Source: Novosphingobium hassiacum (GTDB lineage Bacteria > Pseudomonadota > Alphaproteobacteria > Sphingomonadales > Sphingomonadaceae). Taken from it: 64,000 bases of DNA. Below, piece after piece: positions 25,030 to 33,104 of the stretch (position 1 is the stretch's first letter; every line of letters begins with the position of its first letter). The DNA is taken from NCBI RefSeq assembly GCF_014196055.1, contig NZ_JACICY010000009.1, positions 1-64,000 of the forward strand. The letters run 5' to 3'. The notes below the pieces were generated by a model. That model saw only the letters and a list, made by a program, of their open reading frames with translations. It ran no database searches and had not been told where the DNA came from. The position numbers were made by a program, and so were the translations under genes.

Positions 25030-25296
25030 TTAGAGATATTTTGCCAATTCTGTGAGGCGTGAAAGTTGCTCACGAGCCTCGACCGACAATGGGCCTACAA
25101 CCTCTTCAAGATGGTGCTCTATATGATCAGCTACAAGCAGGGATTTAGCCTTATCGAGCGCATTGACGACAGCCTGTAGCTGTTGGGCGGTCTCCAGACC
25201 ATCTCTGCCATCTTCAATCATACTAAGTATTTTAGCCAAATGGCCTTGTGCCCGTTTGAGGCGGTTCAGCAGTTCCCGGTTGCAGGCGTGGCTCAT
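25030..25296 (-). CDS. CsoR/RcnR-family metal repressor (copy 1, orphaned)
   Basis: An 88-residue DUF156 four-helix regulator (NRELLNRLKRAQGHLAKIL, LETAQQLQAVVNALDKAKSL, DHIEHHLEEVVG). Metal ligands may be His3 and Cys5 at the N-terminus and His58/His61/His62. The alpha-2 Cys of RcnR, FrmR and CsoR is replaced by Gly33 when aligned on the GHxxxH element. It differs from the copy at 53863-54129 at five residues. Its usual partner rcnA is truncated here, and the promoter that precedes rcnA is lost, so this copy may be silent. Confidence 0.85.
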   Translation of the reverse strand: MSHACNRELLNRLKRAQGHLAKILSMIEDGRDGLETAQQLQAVVNALDKAKSLLVADHIEHHLEEVVGPLSVEAREQLSRLTELAKYL

Positions 25297-25504
25297 GGTT
25301 CGACTCCTATCACTTTATAGGCAAATGAAGCCATCCATTGATGCCAAGATAGAGCCCGATGACGAGGATCACAGCGCCTGAAACATAAGGCGCTTTGCGG
25401 ACAATTTCGCCAAACCCGCTGAACCGCTTTGAGACATGCTTCACGCTGAGCGCAGCGATTACCCCTGAGGTGACCATCGTCAGCGCGAGCCCGATACTGA
25501 AGCA
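25244..25504. repeat. Long direct repeat A (nreA 5' end plus rcnA 3' end)
   Basis: These 261 bases match 54077-54337 in the same orientation with only two differences that I can find (in the GAAACATAAGG and ATCGTCAGC contexts). Identity drops sharply on both sides. On the left, the remaining ~210 bp of nreA are clearly diverged. On the right, the match stops after TGAAGCA, where the truncated HTH gene begins. The repeats could recombine to delete or duplicate the 28.8 kb between them. Confidence 0.9.
25310..25504 (-). pseudogene. rcnA: rcnA 3'-end fragment
   Basis: Encodes the last 65 residues or so of the nickel/cobalt exporter (ending YVSGAVILVIGLYLGINGWL and HLPIK), identical in protein to the end of the intact gene at 54143-55270. 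The N-terminal 310 residues and promoter are missing. The frame is joined at 25504/25505 to unrelated DNA that belongs to a truncated HTH gene on the opposite strand. It cannot work as a transporter. Confidence 0.92.
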
Positions 25505-25798
25505 GGCGAGGCAGCCCGGATCCTCGAGGCCTGCGCCGCTCCTGTGCGCGCCACGCTGGCGCTGGTGCTCGCAGGACATGAAGCGCTTGCCGCGCTGTGG
25601 ATGCACCACGAGATGGGCGCCTTCCTCGAGGAGTTCTTCTCCGCGCTGCCAGGCGAATTGCACGAGGCGCTCGGCGACAGGATTGGTGATTTGCGGCCCC
25701 GCTGGGCGATCGGCACGTCACGCCTGGTTGCCCGCATGCTGTCCAAGCACATCGATGAATTTGCCGATCGCGACCTGTCGCTCGCGATCGGCAGGTGA
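25505..25798 (+). pseudogene. Truncated HTH regulator (copy 2)
   Basis: From 25505 the plus frame reads GEAARILEACAAPVRATLAL and continues through MGAFLEEFFSALPG and DLRPRWAIGTSRLVARMLSK to the stop. This aligns with residues from about 57 to the end of the regulator at 3491-3952, at roughly 60% identity. The N-terminal HTH is missing, replaced by the rcnA fragment. A GTG at 25544 could start a short peptide, but it would lack the DNA-binding half. It is a scar left when a second mobile element was joined here. Confidence 0.85.
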
Positions 25799-25826
25799 GG
25801 GGAAGCAATGATCGGAGGGGAACCCG

Positions 25827-26102
25827 ATGATTGCTTTGACCAAGGATCTTCTCATGGCCTCCACCCAGTTGAATACTGAATCGGCAGCCTCGCTCGCACG
25901 CACCGATGCCAGTCCCGTGCCGCCTGCGCCGCGGTTGATACGCCTGCCCGAAGTGATGTCTCGTGTCGCACTGAAGCGCTCCGCGATCTACCAGCGCATG
26001 AGTGAAGGCCGGTTCCCGAAATCGCGGTCGCTTGGCGGCAAATGCACGGTTTGGGTCGAGGCCGAAATTGATGCCTGGATCAATTCGGTGGCCGCGGGCT
26101 AG
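25827..26102 (+). CDS. AlpA family phage/island regulator (copy 2)
   Basis: A 91-residue AlpA-type protein. Its core RLIRLPEVMSRVALKRSAIY, then QRMSEGRFPKSRSLG and VWVEAEIDAWINS is almost the same as in the gene at 4003-4245, while the N-terminal 35 residues differ. GGAGGGG (25815-25821) supports ATG 25827; ATG 25854 is an alternative. It follows the truncated HTH gene as in the first pair. Its 3' end overlaps the convergent ATP-grasp gene by about 23 bp. It may still act on excision of a related element. Confidence 0.82.
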   Translation: MIALTKDLLMASTQLNTESAASLARTDASPVPPAPRLIRLPEVMSRVALKRSAIYQRMSEGRFPKSRSLGGKCTVWVEAEIDAWINSVAAG

Positions 26103-27456
26103 GGACTTGCCCGCATGCTTGGTCCAAGCAGGATTCAGGGCCATTCAATTCTAGAACGGGGGAAAATCCGCCCCCTGCGGTCCGCATGTTGGTGGTTTGG
26201 CCTTGATAAAGCCGTGCAGCGGCAAGGAGTAGCTCTCCAGCATAGGTGTAAAGTCGGATGTCAGTTTTGAGAGCGATGCTTTCGCCCGCCACGGCTGCGT
26301 TGCGTGCGCTGGGCGCGGCGAAGGCCTGCGCGACATATACGCCGCTGACGATCTCATCCCATACCCGGCGCGTGAGCTTGTCACCTCGATACGCCGCTTT
26401 GCTGCCATGACCGCGGGCCGGCTTGAAAAAAAGGTTCCGGCGTTCGCGCCAGAGATCCTCGCTATTGGCGGCCGTGACGACTACGGTCCGCGGCAGGCCG
26501 CTGCGCAGAACGGCTCGGCGTTCGATCGATAGCCCCCACTCATCCAGCCGTGCATCGACTGACAGCAGCGCAAGGTTGCGCTTGTCTGCGAAGAGGGCGT
26601 GGACATAAGGCGACGGTGTGAGGACGACTGCCCCTTGCAGGTACGCGGCCTGGAGTGCGGCATGTCGCGGCTCCTCAAGTGAGAAGTCGACCAGGCGGTT
26701 GTAGACCAGGTCGAGTGTACGCCCGTTGACCGTGAGTTTCTGCCCGTCGAACACCATTTCTGCGGGATCGACGATCACTGCTGGGATACCCTGTCCTTCG
26801 AGCATCTCCTTCGCCAGTTGGAACTCCGGGTATAAATGCTGCTGCTCGGGCAGGTCATCGACAATCGCAACCAGCGCCGGCTGGCCGCCACCGCGCTGCA
26901 ACTGCCATTCGGCCGTAAACATTCGAGCCACACGCTCAACAAACTCACTTTCGGTCAGGGGCCTGACCTGGAACTCGGCCTCCGGACAGCAGGCGTGCTG
27001 TGCCCCTGCCAGAAACGCATTGAGGAAGGCTCCCCCGGCATTGGTGTTCACCTCGATGAGCTTTGGACCATCAGACGCGAGGTGAAAGCCGTAGCCCATG
27101 AATGCCCCGACCGGCCCGAAGTCCAGTTGTGCCGATGGCGGTGCAAGGGACAAGGTGGCCGCACGATAGGCTGGTAACTGCGCGGCCCCCTCAACGGCAT
27201 CGACAATCAGCATCATTTTGCCCAGCGTTGCCGATGGAACGAACACGGGAACATTGGAAAACAGCGTCGGATGCGATGCACTCAGCCGCTCAGCAAAACC
27301 CTCGATCCGGACTGCACTGTCCAGGGCTTCTTCCAACTCCATCCGGTCGAGCGAAATGCAGAAACAGCCCAAGTTAAGCTGCTCTGCAATCGCTTCCGTG
27401 GCGACCAGTAAGCCGTTCGGGGGTTCAGTGGGCAACATCCCATTCCTTTCGGGCAT
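26080..27456 (-). CDS. Uncharacterised ATP-grasp-like protein
   Basis: A 458-residue cytoplasmic protein with no assigned function. ATP-grasp features can be read: LIEVNTNAGGAFLNAFLAG (about 135-155), a Lys/Gly-rich nucleotide loop FFKPARGHGSKAAYRGDK (about 345-362), YVAQAF, TDIRLYTYAGELLLAAARLY and TNMRTAGGGFSPVL near the end. This is the layout of glutathionylspermidine-synthase-like or circularly permuted ATP-grasp ligases. ATG 27456 shares one base with the SRPBCC stop, so it is translationally coupled. Location in a copper ATPase operon suggests that it makes or modifies a small metal-binding molecule or a peptide. That is inference; ligase activity is untested. Confidence 0.7.
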   Translation of the reverse strand: MPERNGMLPTEPPNGLLVATEAIAEQLNLGCFCISLDRMELEEALDSAVRIEGFAERLSASHPTLFSNVPVFVPSATLGKMMLIVDAVEGAAQLPAYRAATLSLAPPSAQLDFGPVGAFMGYGFHLASDGPKLIEVNTNAGGAFLNAFLAGAQHACCPEAEFQVRPLTESEFVERVARMFTAEWQLQRGGGQPALVAIVDDLPEQQHLYPEFQLAKEMLEGQGIPAVIVDPAEMVFDGQKLTVNGRTLDLVYNRLVDFSLEEPRHAALQAAYLQGAVVLTPSPYVHALFADKRNLALLSVDARLDEWGLSIERRAVLRSGLPRTVVVTAANSEDLWRERRNLFFKPARGHGSKAAYRGDKLTRRVWDEIVSGVYVAQAFAAPSARNAAVAGESIALKTDIRLYTYAGELLLAAARLYQGQTTNMRTAGGGFSPVLELNGPESCLDQACGQVPSPRPPN

Positions 27457-27956
27457 CAAATTCTTGGCGCAATATGAACTCTCTGTACTTCGTGCAGCAT
27501 GTTCTCAACACACCATCGTGCGAAAGTCGGTGCCAGAAGTCGCCCGAGCCAGTGGCGCACGCCCGATTGCGGCAGCGCATAGTCGATCCAGACACGAAGT
27601 TGGCAGCCTTCAGCTGTCTCTATGATCTCGAAGCCCATTCTATAGTCGCGGATGACGACAAGCTGCGGCGTCCCGATCGTCGCCCAGACCTTGCGCAGAG
27701 GCGGTGTGCGCTCCTTGACGACCTCTTCGACGGTTATCGCGAAACCAAACCCCTTGCCGGTCAGCCGGATCACAGAACCCACCGCTTTCCCTGCCAGGGC
27801 ATCGAGGTCACACCGCATACTGCCGCCGCCCATCATGAGCGATGGCTCGCGCATGTGCCGGGTGAGAAGGTCCGGTTCATCGGCAATGGCAAAGATGCTT
27901 TCTGCCGAACCGGTGATCGCTGCGCTCGCCTCGAAATGGAGCGGCAGGCCGGTCAC
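27456..27956 (-). CDS. SRPBCC (START-like) family protein
   Basis: A 166-residue protein of the polyketide-cyclase/SRPBCC fold: N-terminal strand [20 protein letters not shown], middle strands [20 protein letters not shown], and the long C-terminal helix [16 protein letters not shown]. The fold holds small hydrophobic ligands in a deep cavity. A GTG start overlaps the copper ATPase stop by 4 bp (GTGA), and its own stop overlaps the next start. The three genes are therefore one coupled unit. The ligand is unknown; it might bind the product of the ATP-grasp partner. Confidence 0.78.
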   Translation of the reverse strand: MTGLPLHFEASAAITGSAESIFAIADEPDLLTRHMREPSLMMGGGSMRCDLDALAGKAVGSVIRLTGKGFGFAITVEEVVKERTPPLRKVWATIGTPQLVVIRDYRMGFEIIETAEGCQLRVWIDYALPQSGVRHWLGRLLAPTFARWCVENMLHEVQRVHIAPRI

Positions 27957-30313
27957 AGCCGGACGATCCGTAGGCGCAAGGCATTGGTGATGACGCTGAC
28001 CGATGAGAGGGCCATGGCAGCCGCCGCAATCGCAGGCGAGAGCATCCAGCCAAAGGCCGGATAGAGCGCGCCCGCTGCGATCGGGATGCCGGCGACGTTG
28101 TAGGCGAAGGCGAACACCAGGTTCTGGCGGATGTTGCGCATCACCGCGCGCGACAGGCGGCGCGCCCGGACGATGCCGTTCAGATCGCCTTGCAGCAAGG
28201 TCACGCCTGCGCTTTCTATGGCGACATCGGATCCGGCACCCATCGCGATGCCGACCTCGGCAGCCGCCAACGCCGGCGCATCGTTGACGCCGTCCCCGGC
28301 CATCGCAACGCTGCGGCCTTCGGCGCGGAGCTTCTGGACGACGCTGGCCTTGTCCTCGGGCAACACCTCAGCCTCGACATCGTCAATGCCGAGGCGGGCT
28401 GCAACAGCGAGCGCGGTCGTGCGATTGTCCCCGGTCATCATGACAATGCGGATGCCATCTGCCTTCAGTTCGCGGATGGCCTGGGCAGAAGTTTCCTTGA
28501 TCGGATCTGAAATGCCCAGCAGGCCGACGAGCTTGCCATCCACACTCGCAAAGATCGCGGTCGCACCTTCTGCTCGCATTGCCTCGGCTGCTTCATTGAG
28601 TTCAGCGGTGTCGATCTTCTGTTCGGCCATGAACCGCGGTCCACCGAGCAGGACATACTTTCCCGACAACGTGCCGGTCACGCCGCGCCCAACCGGAGAG
28701 TCGAAATCGCTGGCCTGCTCCAGTTCCAGCTTGCGGTCCTGCGCGGCGCGCAGGATGGCATCGCCCAGCGGGTGCTCGCTGCCACGTTCAAGGCTGGCGG
28801 CAAGGCGCAAGATTTCGTTCTCGTCCCATCCGCTGACGGTGCGGATCCCCGTGACCGCAGGACGCCCTTCGGTCAGCGTTCCAGTCTTGTCGACGATCAG
28901 CGTATCGATCTTCTCGAACCGCTCCAGTGCTTCGGCATTCTTGATGAGCACCCCTGCCTGCGCGCCGCGTCCGACGCCAACCATGATCGACATCGGCGTG
29001 GCGAGACCCAGTGCGCAGGGGCAGGCGATGATCAGCACCGAGACGGCCGCTACCAGCGCATAGGTCAGGCGCGGGTCAGGTCCGAACAGCGCCCAGGCGG
29101 CGGCAGCGATCAGTGCGACCGCGATCACCATCGGCACAAACCAGCCCGAAACCTTATCGGCCATGCGCTGGATCGGCGCGCGGCTGCGCTGGGCTTCGGC
29201 CACCATCAGGACGATCCGCGCAAGTAGCGTCTCGGCTCCGACCTTCTCGGCGACCATGACAAAACTGCCGGTCTTGTTGAGCGAACCGGCGATGACCTTG
29301 GCGCCCGCTTCCTTGGTGACAGGCATGGACTCGCCGGTAACCAGCGACTCATCGATCGAGACGCGGCCCTCGGCGATGACGCCATCGACCGGCACCTTTT
29401 CGCCGGGACGGACCCGCAGATGATCGCCGACAACGACGAGGTCGAGCGTAACTTCCTCGTCCTGGCCATCGGCGGTAATCCTGCGCGCGGTCTTGGGCGC
29501 AAGATCGAGCAATGCCTTGATCGCTCCGGAGGTGCGTTCGCGTGCGCGTAGTTCGAGCACTTGCCCGAGCAGGACCAGCACGGTGATGACGGCCGCTGCT
29601 TCGAAATAGATCGGCACGGTGCCCATCGCGTCGCGGAAGGCGGGCGGAAACAGCCCCGGCGCGAAATGGGCAACGAGGCTGTAGAGATAGGCAACGCCGA
29701 CACCCATGGCGATCAGCGTGAACATATTGAGGTGGCGAGACCTGAGCGAGGCCCACCCTCGATCGAAGAAGGGCCAGCCAGCCCAGAGTACAACGGGCGT
29801 CGCCAGCACGAACTGGATCCAGTTCGATGTTTGTTTGCCGACAAGCATCATGAGGCCGGTCAGATGTCCGCCCATTTCAAGGGCAAAGACCGGCAGGGTA
29901 AGCACCAGTGCGACCCAGAAGCGGCGGGTCATATCGGCAAGTTCAGGATTGGGACCGTGATCGGCCGACACAGTTTCCGGCTCCAGCGCCATCCCGCAGA
30001 TTGGACAGGAACCGGGGCCGACTTGCCGGACCTCGGGGTGCATCGGACAGGTATAGATGACGTCACCGGCGTCGGCGGGCACCGGCGGCGAGACCTTCTT
30101 AGACAGATACTGATCAGGATGGGCGACGAACTTGGTTTGGCAGCCTGCGCTGCAGAAATGGTATTCCTGGCCCGCGTGGGTGGTGTGGTGTTCGGTGGCA
30201 GCAGGGTCCACCTTCATGCCGCAGACCGGATCTGTCGCGCTTTCTGCGCCTGTTTTCGCGCCGCCGCCGCAGCTTGCGCCATGTTGGTGCGCCTTGTGAT
30301 CAGTCGATGCCAT
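27953..30313 (-). CDS. copA: Copper-translocating P1B-type ATPase with YHS domain
   Basis: A 786-residue Cu+ export pump of the inner membrane. In order: His/Cys-rich start ([13 protein letters not shown]), YHS-type domain ([19 protein letters not shown]), a CPMHPEV...CPICGM metal-binding motif, transmembrane helices, phosphatase loop TGES, copper-path motif [10 protein letters not shown], phosphorylation site DKTGTLTEG, the EHPLGDA loop and hinge [10 protein letters not shown]. The classic CxxC HMA domain is absent; the YHS/CPMHP segment replaces it. ATG 30313 has AAAGGAG 7 nt upstream and is preferred to a start nine residues further up. It is the first gene of the coupled three-gene operon, with a MerR-type promoter upstream. 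Confidence 0.93.
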   Translation of the reverse strand: MASTDHKAHQHGASCGGGAKTGAESATDPVCGMKVDPAATEHHTTHAGQEYHFCSAGCQTKFVAHPDQYLSKKVSPPVPADAGDVIYTCPMHPEVRQVGPGSCPICGMALEPETVSADHGPNPELADMTRRFWVALVLTLPVFALEMGGHLTGLMMLVGKQTSNWIQFVLATPVVLWAGWPFFDRGWASLRSRHLNMFTLIAMGVGVAYLYSLVAHFAPGLFPPAFRDAMGTVPIYFEAAAVITVLVLLGQVLELRARERTSGAIKALLDLAPKTARRITADGQDEEVTLDLVVVGDHLRVRPGEKVPVDGVIAEGRVSIDESLVTGESMPVTKEAGAKVIAGSLNKTGSFVMVAEKVGAETLLARIVLMVAEAQRSRAPIQRMADKVSGWFVPMVIAVALIAAAAWALFGPDPRLTYALVAAVSVLIIACPCALGLATPMSIMVGVGRGAQAGVLIKNAEALERFEKIDTLIVDKTGTLTEGRPAVTGIRTVSGWDENEILRLAASLERGSEHPLGDAILRAAQDRKLELEQASDFDSPVGRGVTGTLSGKYVLLGGPRFMAEQKIDTAELNEAAEAMRAEGATAIFASVDGKLVGLLGISDPIKETSAQAIRELKADGIRIVMMTGDNRTTALAVAARLGIDDVEAEVLPEDKASVVQKLRAEGRSVAMAGDGVNDAPALAAAEVGIAMGAGSDVAIESAGVTLLQGDLNGIVRARRLSRAVMRNIRQNLVFAFAYNVAGIPIAAGALYPAFGWMLSPAIAAAAMALSSVSVITNALRLRIVRL

Positions 30314-30347
30314 ATCGATTCTCCTTTGACGCATCTTCATGTGGGGT

Positions 30348-30368
30348 CTGACATCACGTCAGGGTCAA
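30348..30368 (-). promoter_or_regulatory. Candidate CueR/MerR-type operator of the copper ATPase operon
   Basis: CTGAC (30348-30352) and GTCAG (30358-30362) are inverted arms with a 5-nt spacer. On the minus strand, a -35 TTGACC (30368-30363) immediately precedes the dyad, and a weak -10 follows after about 19-20 nt. The over-long spacer with a dyad between the boxes is the MerR-family layout. No cueR gene lies next to it, so the regulator would be encoded elsewhere. Confidence 0.42.
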
Positions 30369-30400
30369 GCGGCTAGTTTGCCTGCAACAAGGGAAACTGC

Positions 30401-31051
30401 TCAACCAGAGCTTCGGGTTCGCCACTTTGGAAAGAAACCGCCCGTCCGTGCCATATAGCTGCGATAGGCATCGCCATATTCGGCAATCGCGGCCGTTTCT
30501 TCATGACGGGCGAGGCGGACGTACATGACGACCAGAACCGGATACATGGCCAGCGTCAGCAGCGTTGGCCATTGCAGTAGGAACCCGGTCAGGATCAGGA
30601 TGAAGCCGACATATTGGGGGTGCCGGATACGCTCATAAATCCCGGTGGTCGCTATGGCGCGGCGTTGCTGCGCTGCATGGAGCACGGCCCAGCCCACCGA
30701 AATCATCCAGAAGCCGCCGCCGATCAGGACGAAGCTGGCGATGTGGAACGGTCCAAAATGGGGGTTCACCCGCCATCCGAACATCATCTCGAGCAGATGG
30801 CCTGCGTCGTGGGAGAACCAGTTGACGCTGGGATAGTGCGACTGGAGCCAGCCCGAAAACAGGTAGATGGTGAGCGGAAAGCCATACATTTCGGCAAAGA
30901 GCGCGACGAGAAAGGCGCTGAACGCGCTGAAGCTGCGCCAGTCCCTTGGCGACTGCGGTTTGAAGAAGCTCAGAGCGAACAGGATGAACACCACCGAGTT
31001 GACGAAAGCGAGGCCCCACAGGCCGAAACCCTGCATCTGATGCGTAGCCAT
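30401..31051 (-). CDS. ICMT/NnrU-like membrane methyltransferase family protein
   Basis: A 216-residue protein with about five to six helices (FGLWGLAFVNSVVFILFALS near the start). Its C-terminal half has the isoprenylcysteine-methyltransferase-type motif TTGIYERIRHPQYVGFILIL and then RLARHEETAAIAEYGDAYRSY. This SAM-binding region (RHPxY...EE...YG..Y) is shared by ICMT, PEMT and many unknown bacterial membrane proteins. The start at 31051 has GGAGG 5 nt upstream. It forms a pair with the DUF2933 gene. Such pairs are common near copper ATPases, but no substrate is known. Confidence 0.75.
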   Translation of the reverse strand: MATHQMQGFGLWGLAFVNSVVFILFALSFFKPQSPRDWRSFSAFSAFLVALFAEMYGFPLTIYLFSGWLQSHYPSVNWFSHDAGHLLEMMFGWRVNPHFGPFHIASFVLIGGGFWMISVGWAVLHAAQQRRAIATTGIYERIRHPQYVGFILILTGFLLQWPTLLTLAMYPVLVVMYVRLARHEETAAIAEYGDAYRSYMARTGGFFPKWRTRSSG

Positions 31052-31062
31052 GGTACCCTCCA

Positions 31063-31278
31063 TCATTGTGCACCGACGTCGCCGGCCCCCTGTGACTTGC
31101 CTGACGGCGGACCACCGCCATGTTTGTGACCATGATGCATGAAGAGGTGCATGATCGGGCAGGACAGGAAGAGAAGGAGCGGCAATGCGCTCAGCACGTG
31201 CACAGTGTGCTCGGTGAACAGGTAGTAGCCCGCCACTATCGCGAAGCCGCCGAAAACGAGTTTGGCGAGGCCGGACAT
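31063..31278 (-). CDS. DUF2933 membrane protein
   Basis: A 71-residue protein with two hydrophobic stretches (LVFGGFAIVAGYYLFTEH, LSALPLLLFLSCPIMHLFMH) followed by a His/Gly tail (HHGHKHGGGPPSG). This is the DUF2933 pattern, found in many copper and silver resistance islands. The CPxxH and tail His residues could bind Cu+. It ends 12 bp before the ICMT-like start, so the two are co-transcribed. Function is not established. Confidence 0.8.
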   Translation of the reverse strand: MSGLAKLVFGGFAIVAGYYLFTEHTVHVLSALPLLLFLSCPIMHLFMHHGHKHGGGPPSGKSQGAGDVGAQ

Positions 31279-31380
31279 CTTTCCGCCGCCATGAAGTTCA
31301 TGCTCTGAAATGGAATGATCCTTTCAAATGACGGGACGAAAGACGGCCTGCGCTGGCAGGTGAAGGCGAAATACGGCGCG

Positions 31381-32292
31381 TCACCAGCCCGGCTCCAGCG
31401 TTCCCAGCCACGCGACGAGGCCAAGGATCACGACGGCAGCAGCCAGTTCGACGGCCATGCTCGATCTTATCCGGCGAACGGCCATCGCCTTATCCGCGTG
31501 GTCAGTGGCGCTTTCCACTGCGGGAACAAGCCGGAACCGGTGCAGCGCTGCAAGCGCCAGCATGAGGGCAAACAGCGCAAGCTTGCTGCCCATCAGGACA
31601 ATGTAGGCTGAGCCAAAGGCAGGTCCGAAGGGCTGGTTGCCAAGGATGGCGAAGCCGTTGATCAGGCCCGTCGCGATCAGAAGCGCGACAACCATAGACC
31701 CCGCAACGCCGAACTCTTTGAGGCATCGCCCGGCGATGGTCAGGTCAGTAAGGGAGGCCTTCGGGCGGACCACCATATAGAGGAGGCAGGCGATCGCACC
31801 CAGCCAAACGCCTGCGGCCAGCAGATGAACGATGTCGGCAAGCAGATGTGGCCAGGCCAGCACGCCTTCGGTGGCTACGCCGTGCCCGTTCCAGGCCAGT
31901 GATGCGAGCGCGACGCTGCTGAATGCGGTAACGCTTGCCAGCATGCTCGTTCGGTTTGCCGGTGCCAGCAGGACTAGGCCCAAGGCAAGCACAGTGACCG
32001 CGAGACGCAGCACAAAGGCCCAGCCAACGGGAGCGGTGAGCAGGATCGAGCGCGCAAGGTCAGGATCGATGGCGTTGATGGAAGTGCCCGCCATGCTGGC
32101 GAGCAACAGGGCAAAGCCCAGGATGTTCAGCCCTACACCAATCAGGCTGAGCAGGATCAGCCATGCCCGGAACGGAAGCTGGCTGCGTTCCGGCGCGCGC
32201 AAGGCATAGAGACCGAAGAGGGGCACACCCAACAGCAGCCCTTCAATTGCAAAGAGTCCGAAGCGGACAGCAATGATCGGCCCCTCGGACAT
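31381..32292 (-). CDS. copD: Copper resistance protein D
   Basis: A 303-residue inner-membrane protein with about eight helices, including LAWPHLLADIVHLLAAGVWL with its conserved His residues and ATGLINGFAIL. CopD works with periplasmic CopC in copper uptake or delivery. It starts 5 bp after the copC stop. Both are driven by an ECF-type promoter in the divergent region upstream of copC (32722-32748, minus strand). Confidence 0.88.
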   Translation of the reverse strand: MSEGPIIAVRFGLFAIEGLLLGVPLFGLYALRAPERSQLPFRAWLILLSLIGVGLNILGFALLLASMAGTSINAIDPDLARSILLTAPVGWAFVLRLAVTVLALGLVLLAPANRTSMLASVTAFSSVALASLAWNGHGVATEGVLAWPHLLADIVHLLAAGVWLGAIACLLYMVVRPKASLTDLTIAGRCLKEFGVAGSMVVALLIATGLINGFAILGNQPFGPAFGSAYIVLMGSKLALFALMLALAALHRFRLVPAVESATDHADKAMAVRRIRSSMAVELAAAVVILGLVAWLGTLEPGW

Positions 32293-32297
32293 GGTTG

Positions 32298-32693
32298 CTA
32301 CCTGACCGTGAAAGCGAACTGGCCCTGAACCCGGTGGGTGTCGGCTGCGACCGCATGCCAGGTCACGGTGTAGGCCCCGCGCGGCAAGGCGCTTGCGAAC
32401 GTGGCGATGAGAGTTTTGCCGTCCGACGAAAATGTCGTCCGGATCGCGGGCAACGGAGCCATGGCCGTATGAGCCGCATGATCAGCATGGGACATACCGG
32501 CAGGCGCAATTTCCAGACCCGTCAATTGCGGCATCAGCCGTTCGGTGAAGCGAAGGGTTATCTGCCGTGCGGATTGCACCGCTGCCTGCGCGGCGGGGAT
32601 CGAGGACAGCAGCCTGGGATGAGCCAGCGCGGGAATGGCGGTTGTCATGGCAATCGCAGCAACTGCGGTGGCAATCGATCTGATGGTCTTCAT
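32298..32693 (-). CDS. copC: Copper resistance protein C (periplasmic Cu-binding)
   Basis: A 131-residue secreted protein. A signal peptide (SIATAVAAIAMTTAIPALA) leaves a mature N-terminal His (HPRLLSSIPA), the classic Cu(II) ligand of CopC. The barrel carries ITLRFTERLMPQLTGLEI, a Met/His loop (AGMSHADHAAHTAM) and the closing YTVTWHAVAADTHRVQGQF with His ligands. The start at 32693 lies 29 bp from the -10 of the ECF-type promoter. It is divergent from the anti-sigma/sensor/sigma cassette. Confidence 0.93.
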   Translation of the reverse strand: MKTIRSIATAVAAIAMTTAIPALAHPRLLSSIPAAQAAVQSARQITLRFTERLMPQLTGLEIAPAGMSHADHAAHTAMAPLPAIRTTFSSDGKTLIATFASALPRGAYTVTWHAVAADTHRVQGQFAFTVR

Positions 32694-32721
32694 GAAATGC
32701 TCCTGAGATATCTGCTGGCTA

Positions 32722-32748
32722 ATACGCAGGTCGCGCCCTGACCCCTCA
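32722..32748 (-). promoter_or_regulatory. ECF sigma promoter of copCD
   Basis: On the minus strand: TGAGGGGT (32748-32741), an 11-nt spacer, CTGCGTAT (32729-32722), then 28 bases to the copC ATG. The same motif with the same spacing precedes the sigma cassette, copA and the Met-rich protein gene. It is the best evidence that one ECF sigma controls all four units. Confidence 0.85.
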
Positions 32749-32768
32749 CATCCCGGCGCGAAATAATT

Positions 32769-32795
32769 TGAGGGATTGGTTCAGTCCTTGCGTAT
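32769..32795 (+). promoter_or_regulatory. ECF sigma promoter of the anti-sigma/sensor/sigma cassette
   Basis: TGAGGGAT (32769-32776), an 11-nt spacer and TTGCGTAT (32788-32795), with the start codon of the first cassette gene at 32823. It differs from the other three copies at one base in each box. Autoregulation of the sigma operon is usual for CnrYXH-like systems. Confidence 0.82.
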
Positions 32796-32822
32796 GAAGG
32801 CCAATGAGTTCGGAGAACAAGC

Positions 32823-33104
32823 ATGACCGATATCGAACGCACACTTGCCCGATTGCGAGACCTCCCGGTTGATCCGCGCCTGAGCATGATCGATGCGGCA
32901 GTGCTTGATGGGCTGCACCGGGAACTGGCTACAGGCGGTCGTCAGTCAGGCGGGCTGTTTGCAGCAGCGGCCGCAGTCGCGCTGGTTACCGGCATTCTGG
33001 GTTCCGCCATTCCCGGTACACCGGCGAGTGCGGCGCCGAATCCTTTTCCGCTTGGCGCGCCTGCGGCGCTTGCCCCGTCGACCCTGCTCGCGAGCGCGCG
33101 ATGA
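32823..33104 (+). CDS. CnrY-like membrane anti-sigma factor
   Basis: A 93-residue protein: a cytoplasmic helical N-terminus (TDIERTLARLRDLPVDPRLS), one membrane helix (GGLFAAAAAVALVTGILGSA) and a short Pro/Ala-rich periplasmic end. Size, single helix and position directly before a CnrX-like sensor and an ECF sigma gene match the CnrY/NccY anti-sigma position. There is little primary sequence conservation in this class, so the call rests on order and topology. It overlaps the next gene by 4 bp. It would hold the sigma factor at the membrane until the sensor binds metal. Confidence 0.68.
   Translation: MTDIERTLARLRDLPVDPRLSMIDAAVLDGLHRELATGGRQSGGLFAAAAAVALVTGILGSAIPGTPASAAPNPFPLGAPAALAPSTLLASAR

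Noticed and set aside
25293..26144. 283-codon minus frame across the 25.5 kb junction
   Set aside because: It is a chance frame over the rcnA fragment, truncated HTH and alpA genes; its peptide is basic and repetitive, and it conflicts with clear genes on both strands.
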